Shown: positions 14,661-29,200 of the stretch, in pieces
Position numbering within the stretch: the first letter of the stretch is position 1
How the letters are laid out: each line of letters begins with the position of its first letter
Origin: Megachile rotundata
Lineage: Eukaryota > Arthropoda > Insecta > Hymenoptera > Megachilidae
Assembly (NCBI RefSeq): GCF_050947335.1
Contig: NW_027474197.1
Span: forward strand, 1-64,000
DNA length: 64,000 nt
Direction of reading: 5' to 3'
The notes under the pieces: generated by a model
Seen by the model: only the letters and a program-made list of their open reading frames with translations
What the model was told of the DNA's origin: nothing
The model's database searches: none
Translations under genes and position numbers: made by a program

Positions 14661-16210
14661 ATTGATAACAGTGAGTGCAATAAGTATAGTAATTGTCGTT
14701 CTATCGATCATATAAGCATAATGTGGCTAATAATATGAGTTACATTGATAACAGTGAGTGTAATAAGTACAGTAATTGTCGTTCTATCGATCATATAAGC
14801 ACAATATGGCTAATAATATGAGTTAGATTGATAATAATAAGAGTAATAAGTATAATAATTGTCGTTCTATCGGTCATATAACCATAATATGGCTAATAAT
14901 ATGGGTTAGATTGATAATAATAAGAGTAATAAGTATAGTAATTGTCGTACTATCGATCATATCTGCATAATATGGTTAATAATATGAGTTAGATTGATAA
15001 TAATAAGAGTAATGAGTATAGTAATTGTCGTATTATCGATCATATAAGCATAATATGGCTAATAGTATGGGTTAGGTTGATAATTATAAGAGTAATGAGT
15101 ATAGTAATTGTCGTTCTATCAATCATATAAGCATAATAAGGCTAATAATATGAGTTGGATTGATAATAATAAGAGTAATGAGTATAGTAATTGTCGTTCT
15201 ATCGATCATATAAGCATAATATTGCTAATAATATGAGTTAGATTGATAATAATAAGAGTAATGAGTATAGTAATTGTCGTTCTATCGATCATATAGGCAT
15301 AATATGGCTAATAATCTGAGTTGGATTGATAACAGTGGGTGCAATAAGTATAGTAATTGTCGTTCTATCGGTCATATAACCATAATATGGCTAATAATAT
15401 GGTTTAGATTGATAATAATAAGAGTAATAAGTATAGTAATTGTCGTACTATCGATCATATCTGCATAATATGGTTAATAATATGAGTTAGATTGATAACA
15501 GTGAGTGTAACAAGTACAGTAATTGTCGTTCTATCGATCATATAAGCATAATATGGCTAATAATCTGAGTTAGATTGATAACAGTGAGTGCAATAAGTAT
15601 AGTAAATGTCGTTCTATCGATCATATAAGCATAATGTGGCTAATAATATGAGTTAGATTGATAATAGTGAGTGTAATAAGTATAGTAATTGTCGCTCTAT
15701 CGATCATATAAGCACAATATGGCTAATAATATGAGTTAGATTGATAATAATAAGAGTAATGAGTATAGTAATTGTCGTTCTATCGATCATATAGGCATAA
15801 TATGGCTAATAATCTGAGTTAGATTGATAACAGTGGGTGCAATAAGTATAGTAATTGTTGTTCTATCGATCATATAAGCATAATAAGGCTAATAATATGA
15901 GTTAGATTGATAATAATAAGAGTAATAAGTATAGTAATTGTCGTTCTATCGATCATATAAGCATAATATGGCTAATAATCTGAGTTAGATTGATAACAGT
16001 GAGTGCAATAAGTATAGTAATTGTCGTTCTATCGATCATATAAGCATAATGTGGCTAATAATATGAGTTAGATTGATAACAGTGAGTGTAACAAGTACAG
16101 TAATTGTGGTTCTATCGATCATATAAGCATAATATGGCTAATAACATGAGTTAGATTGATAATAATAAGAGTAATGAGTATAGTAATTGTCGTTCTATCC
16201 ATCATATATG
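14660..16210. repeat. Right end of segment A and mosaic junction
   Basis: Up to about 15,190 this follows segment B. From 15,190 to 15,490 it instead copies 1,830-2,127 at an offset of 13,363 bp (161 monomers), as shown by the ATATTGCTAATAATATGAG unit at 1,856 and 15,219. From about 15,500 it enters a block duplicated 913 bp (11 monomers) downstream: the private GTAAATGTCG variant is at 15,602 and 16,515. No gene is present; an open frame at 15,274-15,468 is discussed under rejected items. Confidence 0.75.
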
Positions 16211-17450
16211 CATAATATGGCTAATAATATGAGCTAGATTGATAATAATAAGAGTAATAAGTACAGTAATTGTCGTTCTATCGATCATATAAGCATAATG
16301 TGGCTAATAATATGAGTTAGATTGATAACAGTGAGTGTAACAAGTACAGTAATTGTGGTTCTATCGATCATATAAGCATAATATGGCTAATAACATGAGT
16401 TAGATTGATAATAATAAGAGTAATGAGTATAGTAATTGTCGTTCTATCGATCATATAAGCATAATATGGCTAATAATCTGAGTTAGATTGATAACAGTGA
16501 GTGCAATAAGTATAGTAAATGTCGTTCTATCGATCATATAAGCATAATGTGGCTAATAATATGAGTTAGATTGATAATAGTGAGTGTAATAAGTATAGTA
16601 ATTGTCGCTCTATCGATCATATAAGCACAATATGGCTAATAATATGAGTTAGATTGATAATAATAAGAGTAATGAGTATAGTAATTGTCGTTCTATCGAT
16701 CATATAGGCATAATATGGCTAATAATCTGAGTTAGATTGATAACAGTGGGTGCAATAAGTATAGTAATTGTTGTTCTATCGATCATATAAGCATAATAAG
16801 GCTAATAATATGAGTTAGATTGATAATAATAAGAGTAATAAGTATAGTAATAGTCGTTCTATCGATCATATAAGCACAATATGGCTAATAATATAAGTTA
16901 CATTGATAATAATAAGAGTAATAAGTATAGTAATTGTCGTTCGATCGATCATATAAGCATAATAAGGCTAATAATATGAGTTAGATTGATAATAATAAGA
17001 GTAATAAGTATAGTAATAGTATTTCTACCGATCATATAAGCACAATATGGCTAATAATATAAGTTAGATTGATAATAATAAGAGTAAGAAGTATAGTAAT
17101 AGTCGTTCTATCGATCATATAAGCACAATATGGCTAATAATATAAGTTACATTGATAATAATAAGAGTAATAAGTATAGTAATTGTCGTTCTATCGATCA
17201 TATAAGCATAATGTGGCTAATAATATGAGTTAGATTGATAATAATAAGAGTAATAAGTATAGTAATTGTCGTTCTATCGATCATATCTGCATAATATGGT
17301 TAATAATATGAGTTAGATTGATAATAATGAGAGTAATAAGAATAGTAATTGTCGTTCTATCGATCATATCTGCATAATATGGTTAATAATATGAGTTAGA
17401 TTGATTATAATAAGAGTAATGAGTATAGTAATTGTCGTTCTATCGATCAT
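16210..17450. repeat. Partial third copy of the window start
   Basis: From the ATGAGCTAGATTG unit onward, this follows 25-1,265 at an offset of 16,185 bp (195 monomers). TACCGATCAT is at 841 and 17,026. It is not a clean copy: it lacks the GAGTCTAG variant of 491 and has ATTGTTGTTC (16,767), as in the 3.07-kb unit, so it mixes variants from both copies of the 30-monomer duplication. The match to the window start is lost near 17,450. Confidence 0.75.
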
Positions 17451-19300
17451 ATAAGCATAATATGGCTAATAATATGAGTTAGATTGATAATAATAAGAGT
17501 AATGAGTATAGTAATTGTCGTATTATCGATCATATAAGCATAATATGGTTAATAGTATGGGTTAGATTGATAATTATAAGAGTAATGAGTATAGTAATTG
17601 TCGTTCTATCGATCATATAAGCATAATGTGGCTAATAATATGAGTTAGATTGATAATAATAAGAGTAATAAGTATAGTAATTGTCGTTCTATCGATCATA
17701 TCTACATAATATGGTTAATAATATGAGTTAGATTGATAATAATAAGAGTAATAAGTATAGTAATTGTCGTTCTATCAATCATATCTGCATAATATGGTTA
17801 ATAATATGAGTTAGATTGATAATAATAAGAGTAATAAGTATAGTAATAGTCGTTCTATCGATCATATAAGCACAATATGGCTAATAATATAAGTTACATT
17901 GATAATAATAAGAGTAATAAGTATAGTAATTGTCGTTCTATCGATCATATAAGCATAATAAGGCTAATAATATGAGTTAGATTGATAATAATAAGAGTAA
18001 TAAGTATAGTAATAGTATTTCTATCGATCATATAAGCACAATATGGCTAATAATATAAGTTAGATTGATAATAATAAGAGTAAGAAGTATAGTAATAGTC
18101 GTTCTATCGATCATATAAGCACAATATGGCTAATAATATAAGTTACATTGATAATAATAAGAGTAATAAGTATAGTAATTGTCGTTCTATCGATCATATA
18201 AGCATAATGTGGCTAATAATATGAGTTAGATTGATAATAATAAGAGTAATAAGTATAGTAATTGTCGTTCTATCGATCATATCTGCATAATATGGTTAAT
18301 AATATGAGTTAGATTGATAATAATGAGAGTAATAAGTATAGTAATTGTCGTTCTATCGATCATATCTGCATAATATGGTTAATAATATGAGTAAGATTGA
18401 TTATAATAAGAGTAATGAGTATAGTAATTGTCGTTCTATCGATCATATAAGCATAATATGGCTAATAATATGAGTTAGATTGATAATAATAAGAGTAATG
18501 AGTATAGTAATTGTCGTATTATCGATCATATTAGCATAATATGGCTAATAGTATGGGTTAGATTGATAATTATAAGAGTAATGAGTATAGTAATTGTCGT
18601 TCTATCGATCATATAAGCATAATGTGGCTAATAATATGAGTTAGATTGATAATAATAAGAGTAATAAGTATAGTAATTGTCGTTCTATCGATCATATCTA
18701 CATAATATGGTTAATAATATGAGTTAGATTGATAATAATAAGAGTAATAAGTATAGTAATTGTCGTTCTATCAATCATATCTGCATAATATGGTTAATAA
18801 TATGAGTTAGATTGATAATAATAAGAGTAATAAGTATAGTAATAGTCGTTCTATCGATCATATAAGCACAATATGGCTAATAATATAAGTTACATTGATA
18901 ATAATAAGAGTAATAAGTATAGTAATTGTCGTTCGATCGATCATATAAGCATAATAAGGCTAATAATATGAGTTAGATTGATAATAATAAGAGTAATAAG
19001 TATAGTAATAGTATTTCTATCGATCATATAAGCACAATATGGCTAATAATATAAGTTAGATTGATAATAATAAGAGTAAGAAGTATAGTAATAGTCGTTC
19101 TATCGATCATATAAGCACAATATGGCTAATAATATAAGTTACATTGATAATAATAAGAGTAATAAGTATAGTAATTGTCGTTCTATCGATCATATAAGCA
19201 TAATGTGGCTAATAATATGAGTTAGATTGATAATAATAAGAGTAATAAGTATAGTAATTGTCGTTCTATCGATCATATCTGCATAATATGGTTAATAATA
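17450..19300. repeat. 12-monomer (996-bp) tandem duplication
   Basis: The ATCTACATAATATGG unit at 17,700 and 18,696 and the AGTATTTCTATCG unit at 18,014 and 19,010 are each 996 bp apart. The surrounding monomers follow in the same order in both copies, with small differences such as TCGTTCTATCG against TCGTTCGATCG. The block sits directly before segment B. No gene is present. Confidence 0.85.
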
Positions 19301-22165
19301 TGAGTTAGATTGATAATAGTGAGTGTAATAAGTATAGTAATTGCCGTACTCTCGATCATATCTGCATAATATGGCTAATAATATGAGCTAGATTGATAAT
19401 AATAAGAGTAATAAGTACAGTAATTGTCGTTCTATCGATCATATAAGCATAATGTGGCTAATAATATGAGTTAGATTGATAACAGTGAGTGTAACAAGTA
19501 CAGTAATTGTGGTTCTATCGATCATATAAGCATAATATGGCTAATAACATGAGTTAGATTGATAATAATAAGAGTAATGAGTATAGTAATTGTCGTTCTA
19601 TCGATCATATAAGCATAATATGGCTAATAATCTGAGTTAGATTGATAACAGTGAGTGCAATAAGTATAGTAATTGTCGTTCTATCGATCATATAAGCATA
19701 ATGTGGCTAATAATATGAGTTAGATTGATAATAGTGAGTGTAATAAGTATAGTAATTGTCGCTCTATCGATCATATAAGCACAATATGGCTAATAATATG
19801 AGTTAGATTGATAATAATAAGAGTAATGAGTCTAGTAATTGTCGTTCTATCGATCATATAGGCATAATATGGCTAATAATCTGAGTTAGATTGATAACAG
19901 TGGGTGCAATAAGTATAGTAATTGTCGTTCTATCGATCATATAAGCATAATAAGGCTAATAATATGAGTTAGATTGATAATAATAAGAGTAATAAGTATA
20001 GTAATAGTCGTTCTATCGATCATATAAGCACAATATGGCTAATAATATAAGTTACATTGATAATAATAAGAGTAATAAGTATAGTAATTGTCGTTCGATC
20101 GATCATATAAGCATAATAAGGCTAATAATATGAGTTAGATTGATAATAATAAGAGTAATAAGTATAGTAATAGTATTTCTACCGATCATATAAGCACAAT
20201 ATGGCTAATAATATAAGTTAGATTGATAATAATAAGAGTAAGAAGTATAGTAATAGTCGTTCTATCGATCATATAAGCACAATATGGCTAATAATATAAG
20301 TTACATTGATAATAATAAGAGTAATAAGTATAGTAATTGTCGTTCTATCGATCATATAAGCATAATGTGGCTAATAATATGAGTTAGATTGATAATAATA
20401 AGAGTAATAAGTATAGTAATTGTCGTTCTATCGATCATATCTGCATAATATGGTTAATAATATGAGTTAGATTGATAATAATGAGAGTAATAAGAATAGT
20501 AATTGTCGTTCTATCGATCATATCTGCATAATATGGTTAATAATATGAGTTAGATTGATTATAATAAGAGTAATGAGTATAGTAATTGTCGTTCTATCGA
20601 TCATATAAGCATAATTTGGCTAATAATATGAGTTAGATTGATAATAATAAGAGTAATAAGTATAGTAATTGTCGTTCTATCGATCATATCTGCATAATAT
20701 GGTTAATAATATGAGTTAGATTGATAATAATAAGAGTAATGAGTATAGTAATTGTCGTATTATCGATCATATAAGCATAATATGGCTAATAGTATTGGTT
20801 AGATTGATAATTATAAGAGTAATGAGTATAGTAATTGTCGTTCTATCGGTCATATAACCATAATATGGCTAATAATATGAGTTAGATTGATAATAATAAG
20901 AGTAATGAGTGTAGTAATTGTCGTTCTATCGATCATATCTGCGTAATATGGCTAATAATATGAGTTAGATTGATAATAGTGAGTGTAATAAGTATAGTAA
21001 TTGTCGTCCTATCGATCATATAAGCACAATATGGCTAATGATATGAGTTAGATTGATAATAGTGAGTGTAATAAGTATAGTAATTGCCGTACTCTCGATC
21101 ATATCTGCATAATATGGCTAATAATATGAGCTAAATTGATAATAATAAGAGTAATAAGTACAGTAATTGTCGTTCTATCGATCATATAAGCATAATATTG
21201 CTAATAATATGAGTTAGATTGATAATAATAAGAGAAATGAGTATAGTAATTGTCGTTCTATCGATCATATGGGCATAATATGGCTAATAATCTGAGTTAG
21301 ATTGATAACAGTGGGTGCAATAAGTATAGTAATTGTCGTTCTATCGGTCATATAACCATAATATGGCTAATAATATGGGTTAGATTGATAATAATAAGAG
21401 TAATAAGTATAGTAATTGTCGTACTATCGATCATATCTGCATAATATGGTTAATAATATGAGTTAGATTGACAATAATAGGAGTAATGAGTATAGTAATT
21501 GTCGTATTATCGATCATATAAGCATAATATGGCTAATAGTATGGGTTAGATTGATAATTACAAGAGTAATGAGTATAGTAATTGTCGTTCTATCAATCAT
21601 ATAAGCATAATAAGGCTAATAATATGAGTTAGATTGATAGTAATAAGAGTAATGAGTATAGTAATTGTCGTTCTATCGATCATATAAGCATAATGTGGCT
21701 AATAATATGAGTTAGATTGATAACAGTGAGTGTAACAAGTACAGTAATTGTCGTTCTATCGATCATATAAGCATAATATGGCTAATAATATGAGTTAGAT
21801 TGATAATAATAAGAGTAATGAGTATAGTAATTGTCGTTCTATCGATCATATAAGCATAATATGGCTAATAATCTGAGTTAGATTGATAACAGTGAGTGCA
21901 ATAAGTATAGTAATTGTCGTTCTATCGATCATATAAGCATAATGTGGCTAATAATATGAGTTAGATTGATAACAGTGAGTGTAACAAGTACAGTAATTGT
22001 GGTTCTATCGATCATATAAGCATAATATGGCTAATAACATGAGTTAGATTGATAATAATAAGAGTAATGAGTATAGTAATTGTCGTTCTATCCATCATAT
22101 ATGCATAATATGGCTAATAATCTGAGTTAGATTGATAACAGTGAGTGCAATAAGTATAGTAATTG

Positions 22166-25100
22166 TCGTTCTATCGATCATATAAGCATAATGTGGCTAA
22201 TAATATGAGTTAGATTGATAATAGTGAGTGTAATAAGTATAGTAATTGTCGCTCTATCGATCATATAAGCACAATATGGCTAATAATATGAGTTAGATTG
22301 ATAATAATAAGAGTAATGAGTATAGTAATTGTCGTTCTACCGATCATATAGGCATAATATGGCTAATAATCTGAGTTAGATTGATAACAGTGGGTGCAAT
22401 AAGTATAGTAATTGTTGTTCTATCGATCATATAAGCATAATAAGGCTAATAATATGAGTTAGATTGATAATAATAAGAGTAATAAGTATAGTAATAGTCG
22501 TTCTATCGATCATATAAGCACAATATGGCTAATAATATAAGTTACATTGATAATAATAAGAGTAATAAGTATAGTAATTGTCGTTCTATCGATCATATAA
22601 GCATAATAAGGCTAATAATATGAGTTAGATTGATAATAATAAGAGTAATAAGTATAGTAATAGTATTTCTGTCGATCATATAAGCACAATATGGCTAATA
22701 ATATAAGTTAGATTGATAATAATAAGAGTAAGAAGTATAGTAATAGTCGTTCTATCGATCATATAAGCACAATATGGCTAATAATATAAGTTACATTGAT
22801 AATAATAAGAGTAATAAGTATAGTAATTGTCGTTCTATCGATCATATAAGCATAATGTGGCTAATAATATGAGTTAGATTGATAATAATAAGAGTAATAA
22901 GTATAGTAATTGTCGTTCTATCGATCATATCTGCATAATATGGTTAATAATATGAGTTAGATTGATAATAATGAGAGTAATAAGTATAGTAATTGTCGTT
23001 CTATCGATCATATCTGCATAATATGGTTAATAATATGAGTAAGATTGATTATAATAAGAGTAATTCGTATAGTAATTGTCGTTCTATCGATCATATAAGC
23101 ATAATATGGCTAATAATATGAGTTAGATTGATAATAATAAGAGTAATAAGTATAGTAATTGTCGTTCTATCGATCATATCTGCATAATATGGTTAATAAT
23201 ATGAGTTAGATTGATAATAATAAGAGTAATGAGTATAGTAATTGTCGTATTATCGATCATATAAGCATAATATGGCTAATAGTATGGGTTAGATTGATAA
23301 TTATAAGAGTAATGAGTATAGTAATTGTCGTTCTATCGGTCATATAACCATAATATGGCTAATAATATGAGTTAGATTGATAATAATAAGAGTAATAAGT
23401 ATAGTAATTGTCGTTCTATCGATCATATCTGCGTAATATGGCTAATAATATGAGTTAGATTGATAATAGTGAGTGTAATAAGTATAGTAATTGTCGTCCT
23501 ATCGATCATATAAGCACAATATGGCTAATGATATGAGTTAGATTGATAATAGTGAGTGTAATAAGTATAGTAATTGCCGTACTCTCGATCATATCTGCAT
23601 AATATGGCTAATAATATGAGCTAGATTGATAATAATAAGAGTAATAAGTACAGTAATTGTCGTTCTATCGATCATATAATCATAATATTGCTAATAATAT
23701 GAGTTAGATTGATAATAATAAGAGTAATGAGTATAGTAATTGTCGTTCTATCGATCATATAAGCATAATATGCCTAATAATCTGAGTTAGATTGATAACA
23801 GTGAGTGCAATAAGTATAGTAATTGTCGTTCTATCGATCATATAAGCATAATGTGGCTAATAATATGAGTTAGATTGATAAGAGTGAGTGTAATAAGTAT
23901 AGTAATTGTCGCTCTATCGATCATATAAGCACAATATGGCTAATAATATGAGTTAGATTGATAATAATAAAAGTAATGAGTATAGTAATTGTCGTTCTAT
24001 CGATCATATAGGCATAATATGGCTAATAATCTGAGTTAGATTGATAACAGTGGGTGCAATAAGTATAGTAATTGTCGTTCTATCGATCATATAAGCATAA
24101 TATGGCTAATAACATGAGTTAGATTGATAATAATAAGAGTAATAAGTACAGTAATTGTCGTTCTATCGATCATATAAGCATAATGTGGCTAATAATATGA
24201 ATTAGATTGATAATAATAAGAGTAATAAGTATAGTAATGGTCGTTCTATCGATCATATAAGCACAATATGGCTAATAATATAAGTTAGATTGATAATAAT
24301 AAGAGTAAGAAGTATAGTAATTGTCGTTCTATGGATCATATAAGCATAATATGGCTAATAATATGAGTTAGATTGATAATAATAAGAGTAATAAGTATAG
24401 TAATTGTCGTTCTATCGATCATATAAGCATAATGTGGCTAATAATATGAGTTAGATTGATAATAATAAGAGTAATAAGTATAGTAATTGTCGTTCTATCG
24501 ATCATATCTGCATAATATGGTTAATAATATGAGTTAGATTGATAATAATAAGAGTAATAAGTATAGTAATTGTCGTTCTATCGATCATATCTGCATAATA
24601 TGGTTAATAATATGAGTTAGATTGATTATAATAAGAGTAATGAGTATAGTAATTGTCGTTCTATCGATCATATAAGCATAATATGGCTAATAATATGAGT
24701 TAGATTGATAATAATAAGAGTCATAAGTATAGTAATTGTCGTTCTATCGATCATATCTGCATAATATGGTTAATAATATGAGTTAGATTGATAATAATAA
24801 GAGTAATGAGTATAGTAATTGTCGTATTATCGATCATATAAGCATAATATGGCTAATAGTATGGGTTAGATTGATAATTATAAGAGTAATGAGTATAGTA
24901 ATTGTCGTTCTATCGATCATATAAGCATAATGTGGCTAATAATATGAGTTAGATTGATAATAGTGAGTGTAATAAGTATAGTAATTGTCGCTCTATCGAT
25001 CATATAAGCACAATATGGCTAATAATATGAGTTAGATTGATAATAATAAGAGTAATGAGTATAGTAATTGTCGTTCTATCGATCATATAGGCATAATATG

Positions 25101-27643
25101 GCTAATAATCTGAGTTAGATTGATAACAGTGGGTGCAATAAGTATAGTAATTGTTGTTCTATCGATCATATAAGCATAATAAGGCTAATAATATGAGTTA
25201 GATTGATAATAATAAGAGTAATAAGTATAGTAATAGTCGTTCTATCGATCATATAAGCACAATATGGCTAATAATATAAGTTACATTGATAATAATAAGA
25301 GTAATAAGTATAGTAATTGTCGTTCTATCGATCATATAAGCATAATAAGGCTAATAATATGAGTTAGATTGATAATAATAAGAGTAATAAGTATAGTAAT
25401 AGTATTTCTGTCGATCATATAAGCACAATATGGCTAATAATATAAGTTAGATTGATAATAATAAGAGTAAGAAGTATAGTAATAGTCGTTCTATCGATCA
25501 TATAAGCACAATATGGCTAATAATATAAGTTACATTGATAATAATAAGAGTAATAAGTATAGTAATTGTCGTTCTATCGATCATATAAGCATAATGTGGC
25601 TAATAATATGAGTTAGATTGATAATAATAAGAGTAATAAGTATAGTAATTGTCGTTCTATCGATCATATCTGCATAATATGGTTAATAATATGAGTTAGA
25701 TTGATAATAATGAGAGTAATAAGTATAGTAATTGTCGTTCTATCGATCATATCTGCATAATATGGTTAATAATATGAGTAAGATTGATTATAATAAGAGT
25801 AATTCGTATAGTAATTGTCGTTCTATCGATCATATAAGCATAATATGGCTAATAATATGAGTTAGATTGATAATAATAAGAGTAATAAGTATAGTAATTG
25901 TCGTTCTATCGATCATATCTGCATAATATGGTTAATAATATGAGTTAGATTGATAATAATAAGAGTAATGAGTATAGTAATTGTCGTATTATCGATCATA
26001 TAAGCATAATATGGCTAATAGTATGGGTTAGATTGATAATTATAAGAGTAATGAGTATAGTAATTGTCGTTCTATCGGTCATATAACCATAATATGGCTA
26101 ATAATATGAGTTAGATTGATAATAATAAGAGTAATAAGTATAGTAATTGTCGTTCTATCGATCATATCTGCGTAATATGGCTAATAATATGAGTTAGATT
26201 GATAATAGTGAGTGTAATAAGTATAGTAATTGTCGTCCTATCGATCATATAAGCACAATATGGCTAATGATATGAGTTAGATTGATAATAGTGAGTGTAA
26301 TAAGTATAGTAATTGCCGTACTCTCGATCATATCTGCATAATATGGCTAATAATATGAGCTAGATTGATAATAATAAGAGTAATAAGTACAGTAATTGTC
26401 GTTCTATCGATCATATAATCATAATATTGCTAATAATATGAGTTAGATTGATAATAATAAGAGTAATGAGTATAGTAATTGTCGTTCTATCGATCATATA
26501 AGCATAATATGCCTAATAATCTGAGTTAGATTGATAACAGTGAGTGCAATAAGTATAGTAATTGTCGTTCTATCGATCATATAAGCATAATGTGGCTAAT
26601 AATATGAGTTAGATTGATAAGAGTGAGTGTAATAAGTATAGTAATTGTCGCTCTATCGATCATATAAGCACAATATGGCTAATAATATGAGTTAGATTGA
26701 TAATAATAAAAGTAATGAGTATAGTAATTGTCGTTCTATCGATCATATAGGCATAATATGGCTAATAATCTGAGTTAGATTGATAACAGTGGGTGCAATA
26801 AGTATAGTAATTGTCGTTCTATCGATCATATAAGCATAATATGGCTAATAACATGAGTTAGATTGATAATAATAAGAGTAATAAGTACAGTAATTGTCGT
26901 TCTATCGATCATATAAGCATAATGTGGCTAATAATATGAATTAGATTGATAATAATAAGAGTAATAAGTATAGTAATGGTCGTTCTATCGATCATATAAG
27001 CACAATATGGCTAATAATATAAGTTAGATTGATAATAATAAGAGTAAGAAGTATAGTAATTGTCGTTCTATGGATCATATAAGCATAATATGGCTAATAA
27101 TATGAGTTAGATTGATAATAATAAGAGTAATAAGTATAGTAATTGTCGTTCTATCGATCATATAAGCATAATGTGGCTAATAATATGAGTTAGATTGATA
27201 ATAATAAGAGTAATAAGTATAGTAATTGTCGTTCTATCGATCATATCTGCATAATATGGTTAATAATATGAGTTAGATTGATAATAATAAGAGTAATAAG
27301 TATAGTAATTGTCGTTCTATCGATCATATCTGCATAATATGGTTAATAATATGAGTTAGATTGATTATAATAAGAGTAATGAGTATAGTAATTGTCGTTC
27401 TATCGATCATATAAGCATAATATGGCTAATAATATGAGTTAGATTGATAATAATAAGAGTCATAAGTATAGTAATTGTCGTTCTATCGATCATATCTGCA
27501 TAATATGGTTAATAATATGAGTTAGATTGATAATAATAAGAGTAATGAGTATAGTAATTGTCGTATTATCGATCATATAAGCATAATATGGCTAATAGTA
27601 TGGGTTAGATTGATAATTATAAGAGTAATGAGTATAGTAATTG
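22166..27643. repeat. 33-monomer (2,739-bp) tandem duplication within segment B
   Basis: Two consecutive copies meet near 24,905. Markers are GTAATTCGTA at 23,060 and 25,799, ATTGCCGTACTCTCG at 23,573 and 26,312, and AGTCATAAG at 24,720 and 27,459. All pairs are 2,739 bp apart. Segment A has a single copy, so this arose after A and B separated. One visible difference is CTACCGATCAT at about 22,337 in the left copy against CTATCGATCAT in the right. Confidence 0.9.
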
Positions 27644-28290
27644 TCGTTCTATCGGTCATATAACCATAATATGGCTAATAATATGAGTTAGATTGATAAT
27701 AATAAGAGTAATGAGTGTAGTAATTGTCGTTCTATCGATCATATAAGCATAATACGGCTAATAATATGAGTTAGATTGAAAATAATAAGGGTAATGAGTA
27801 TAGTAATTGTCGTATTATCGATCATATAAGCATAATATGGCTAATAGTATGGGTTAGATTGATAATTATAAGAGTAATGAGTATAGTAATTGTCGTTCTA
27901 TCGGTCATATAACCATAATATGGCTAATAATATGAGTTAGATTGATAATAATAAGAGTAATGAGTGTAGTAATTGTCGTTCTATCGATCATATAAGCATA
28001 ATACGGCTAATAATATGAGTTAGATTGAAAATAATAAGAGTAATGAGTATAGTAATTGTCGTTCTATCGATCATATAAGCATAATATGCCTAATAATCTG
28101 AGTTAGATTCATAACAGTGAGTGCAATAAGTATAGTAATTGTCGTTCTATCGATCATATAAGCATAATGTGGTTAATAATATGAGTTACATTGATAACAG
28201 TGAGTGTAATAAGTACAGTAATTGTCGTTCTATCGATCATATAAGCACAATATGGCTAATAATATGAGTTAGATTGATAATAATAAGAGC
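27643..28290. repeat. Segment B copy of the three-monomer repeat
   Basis: This is the counterpart of 5,420-5,930, with ATACGG markers at 27,752 and 28,001, 249 bp apart. The AAGGGTAATGAG difference between the two copies is kept, which shows that it was inherited as a block. Confidence 0.85.
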
Positions 28291-29200
28291 AATAAGTATA
28301 GTAATTGTCGTTCTATCGGTCATATAACCATAATATGGCTAATAATATGGGTTAGATTGATAATAATAAGAGTAATAAGTATAGTAATTGTCGTACTATC
28401 GATCATATCTGCATAATATGGTTAATAATATGAGTTAGATTGATAATAATAAGAGTAATGAGTATAGTAATTGTCGTATTATCGATCATATAAGCATAAT
28501 ATGGCTAATAGTATGGGTTAGATTGATAATTATAAGAGTAATGAGTATAGTAATTGTCGTTCTATCAATCATATAAGCATAATAAGGCTAATAATATGAG
28601 TTAGATTGATAATAATAAGAGTAATGAGTATAGTAATTGTCGTTCTATCGATCATATAAGCATAATGTGGCTAATAATATGAGTTAGATTGATAATAATA
28701 AGAGTAATAAGTATAGTAATAGTCGTTCTATCGATCGTATAAGCACAATATGGCTAATAATATAAGTTAGATTGATAATAATAAGAGTAAGGAGTGAAGT
28801 AATTGTCGTTCTATGGATCATATAAGCATAATATGGCTAATAATATGAGTTAGATTGATAATAATAAGAGTAATAAGTATAGTAATTGTCGTTCTATCGA
28901 TCATATAAGCATAATGTGGCTAATAATATGAGTTAGATTGATAATAATAAGAGTAATAAGTATAGTAATTGTCGTTCTATCGATCATATCTACATAATAT
29001 GGTTAATAATATGAGTTAGTTTGATAATAATAAGAGTAATAAGTATAGTAATTGTCGTTCTATCAATCATATCTGCATAATATGGTTAATAATATGAGTT
29101 AGATTGATTATAATAAGAGTAATCAGTAAAGTAATTGTCGTTCTATCGATCATATAAGCATAATATGGCTAATAATATGAGTTAGATTGATAATAATAAG
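28290..29200. repeat. 55-monomer-spaced block, first copy
   Basis: A block of about 0.9 kb carries a GTACTATCG unit, the GTGAAGTAATTG unit (28,794) and an ATCTACATAATATGG unit (28,988). The same block returns 4,565 bp (55 monomers) later near 32.85-33.76 kb, and again 4,565 bp after that near 37.4-38.3 kb. The sequence between the copies does not repeat at this spacing. Confidence 0.8.

Larger units (their letters stand above)
1..15190. repeat. Segment A: left copy of a large within-satellite duplication
   Basis: This stretch shares rare monomer variants, in the same order, with segment B at 19,340-37,770. Shared private variants include TACCGATCAT (841 and 20,180), GAGAAATGA (1,893 and 21,232), GTAATTCGTA (3,721 and 23,060), ATCAGTAAAG (6,961 and 29,122), ATGCCTGATA (10,241 and 32,236), AGCGCAATAT (12,391 and 34,967) and GTTAGGTTGA (15,071 and 37,647). 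Every offset is a whole number of 83-bp units: 19,339, then 22,161, 21,995, 22,908 and 22,576 bp. The match stops near 15,190, where A reads ATATTGCTAAT and B reads ATGTGGCTAAT. The left end of the duplicated unit is cut by the window edge. It holds only monomers and no gene. Confidence 0.9.

Noticed and set aside
15274..15468. 64-codon open reading frame on the plus strand, TTG start
   Set aside because: It lies wholly inside three satellite monomers and translates the repeat itself. It stays open only because of chance variants such as TTGGATT for TTAGATT. It has no ATG at its start, no ribosome-binding or splice context and no protein-like composition. Neighbouring monomers close the same frame.
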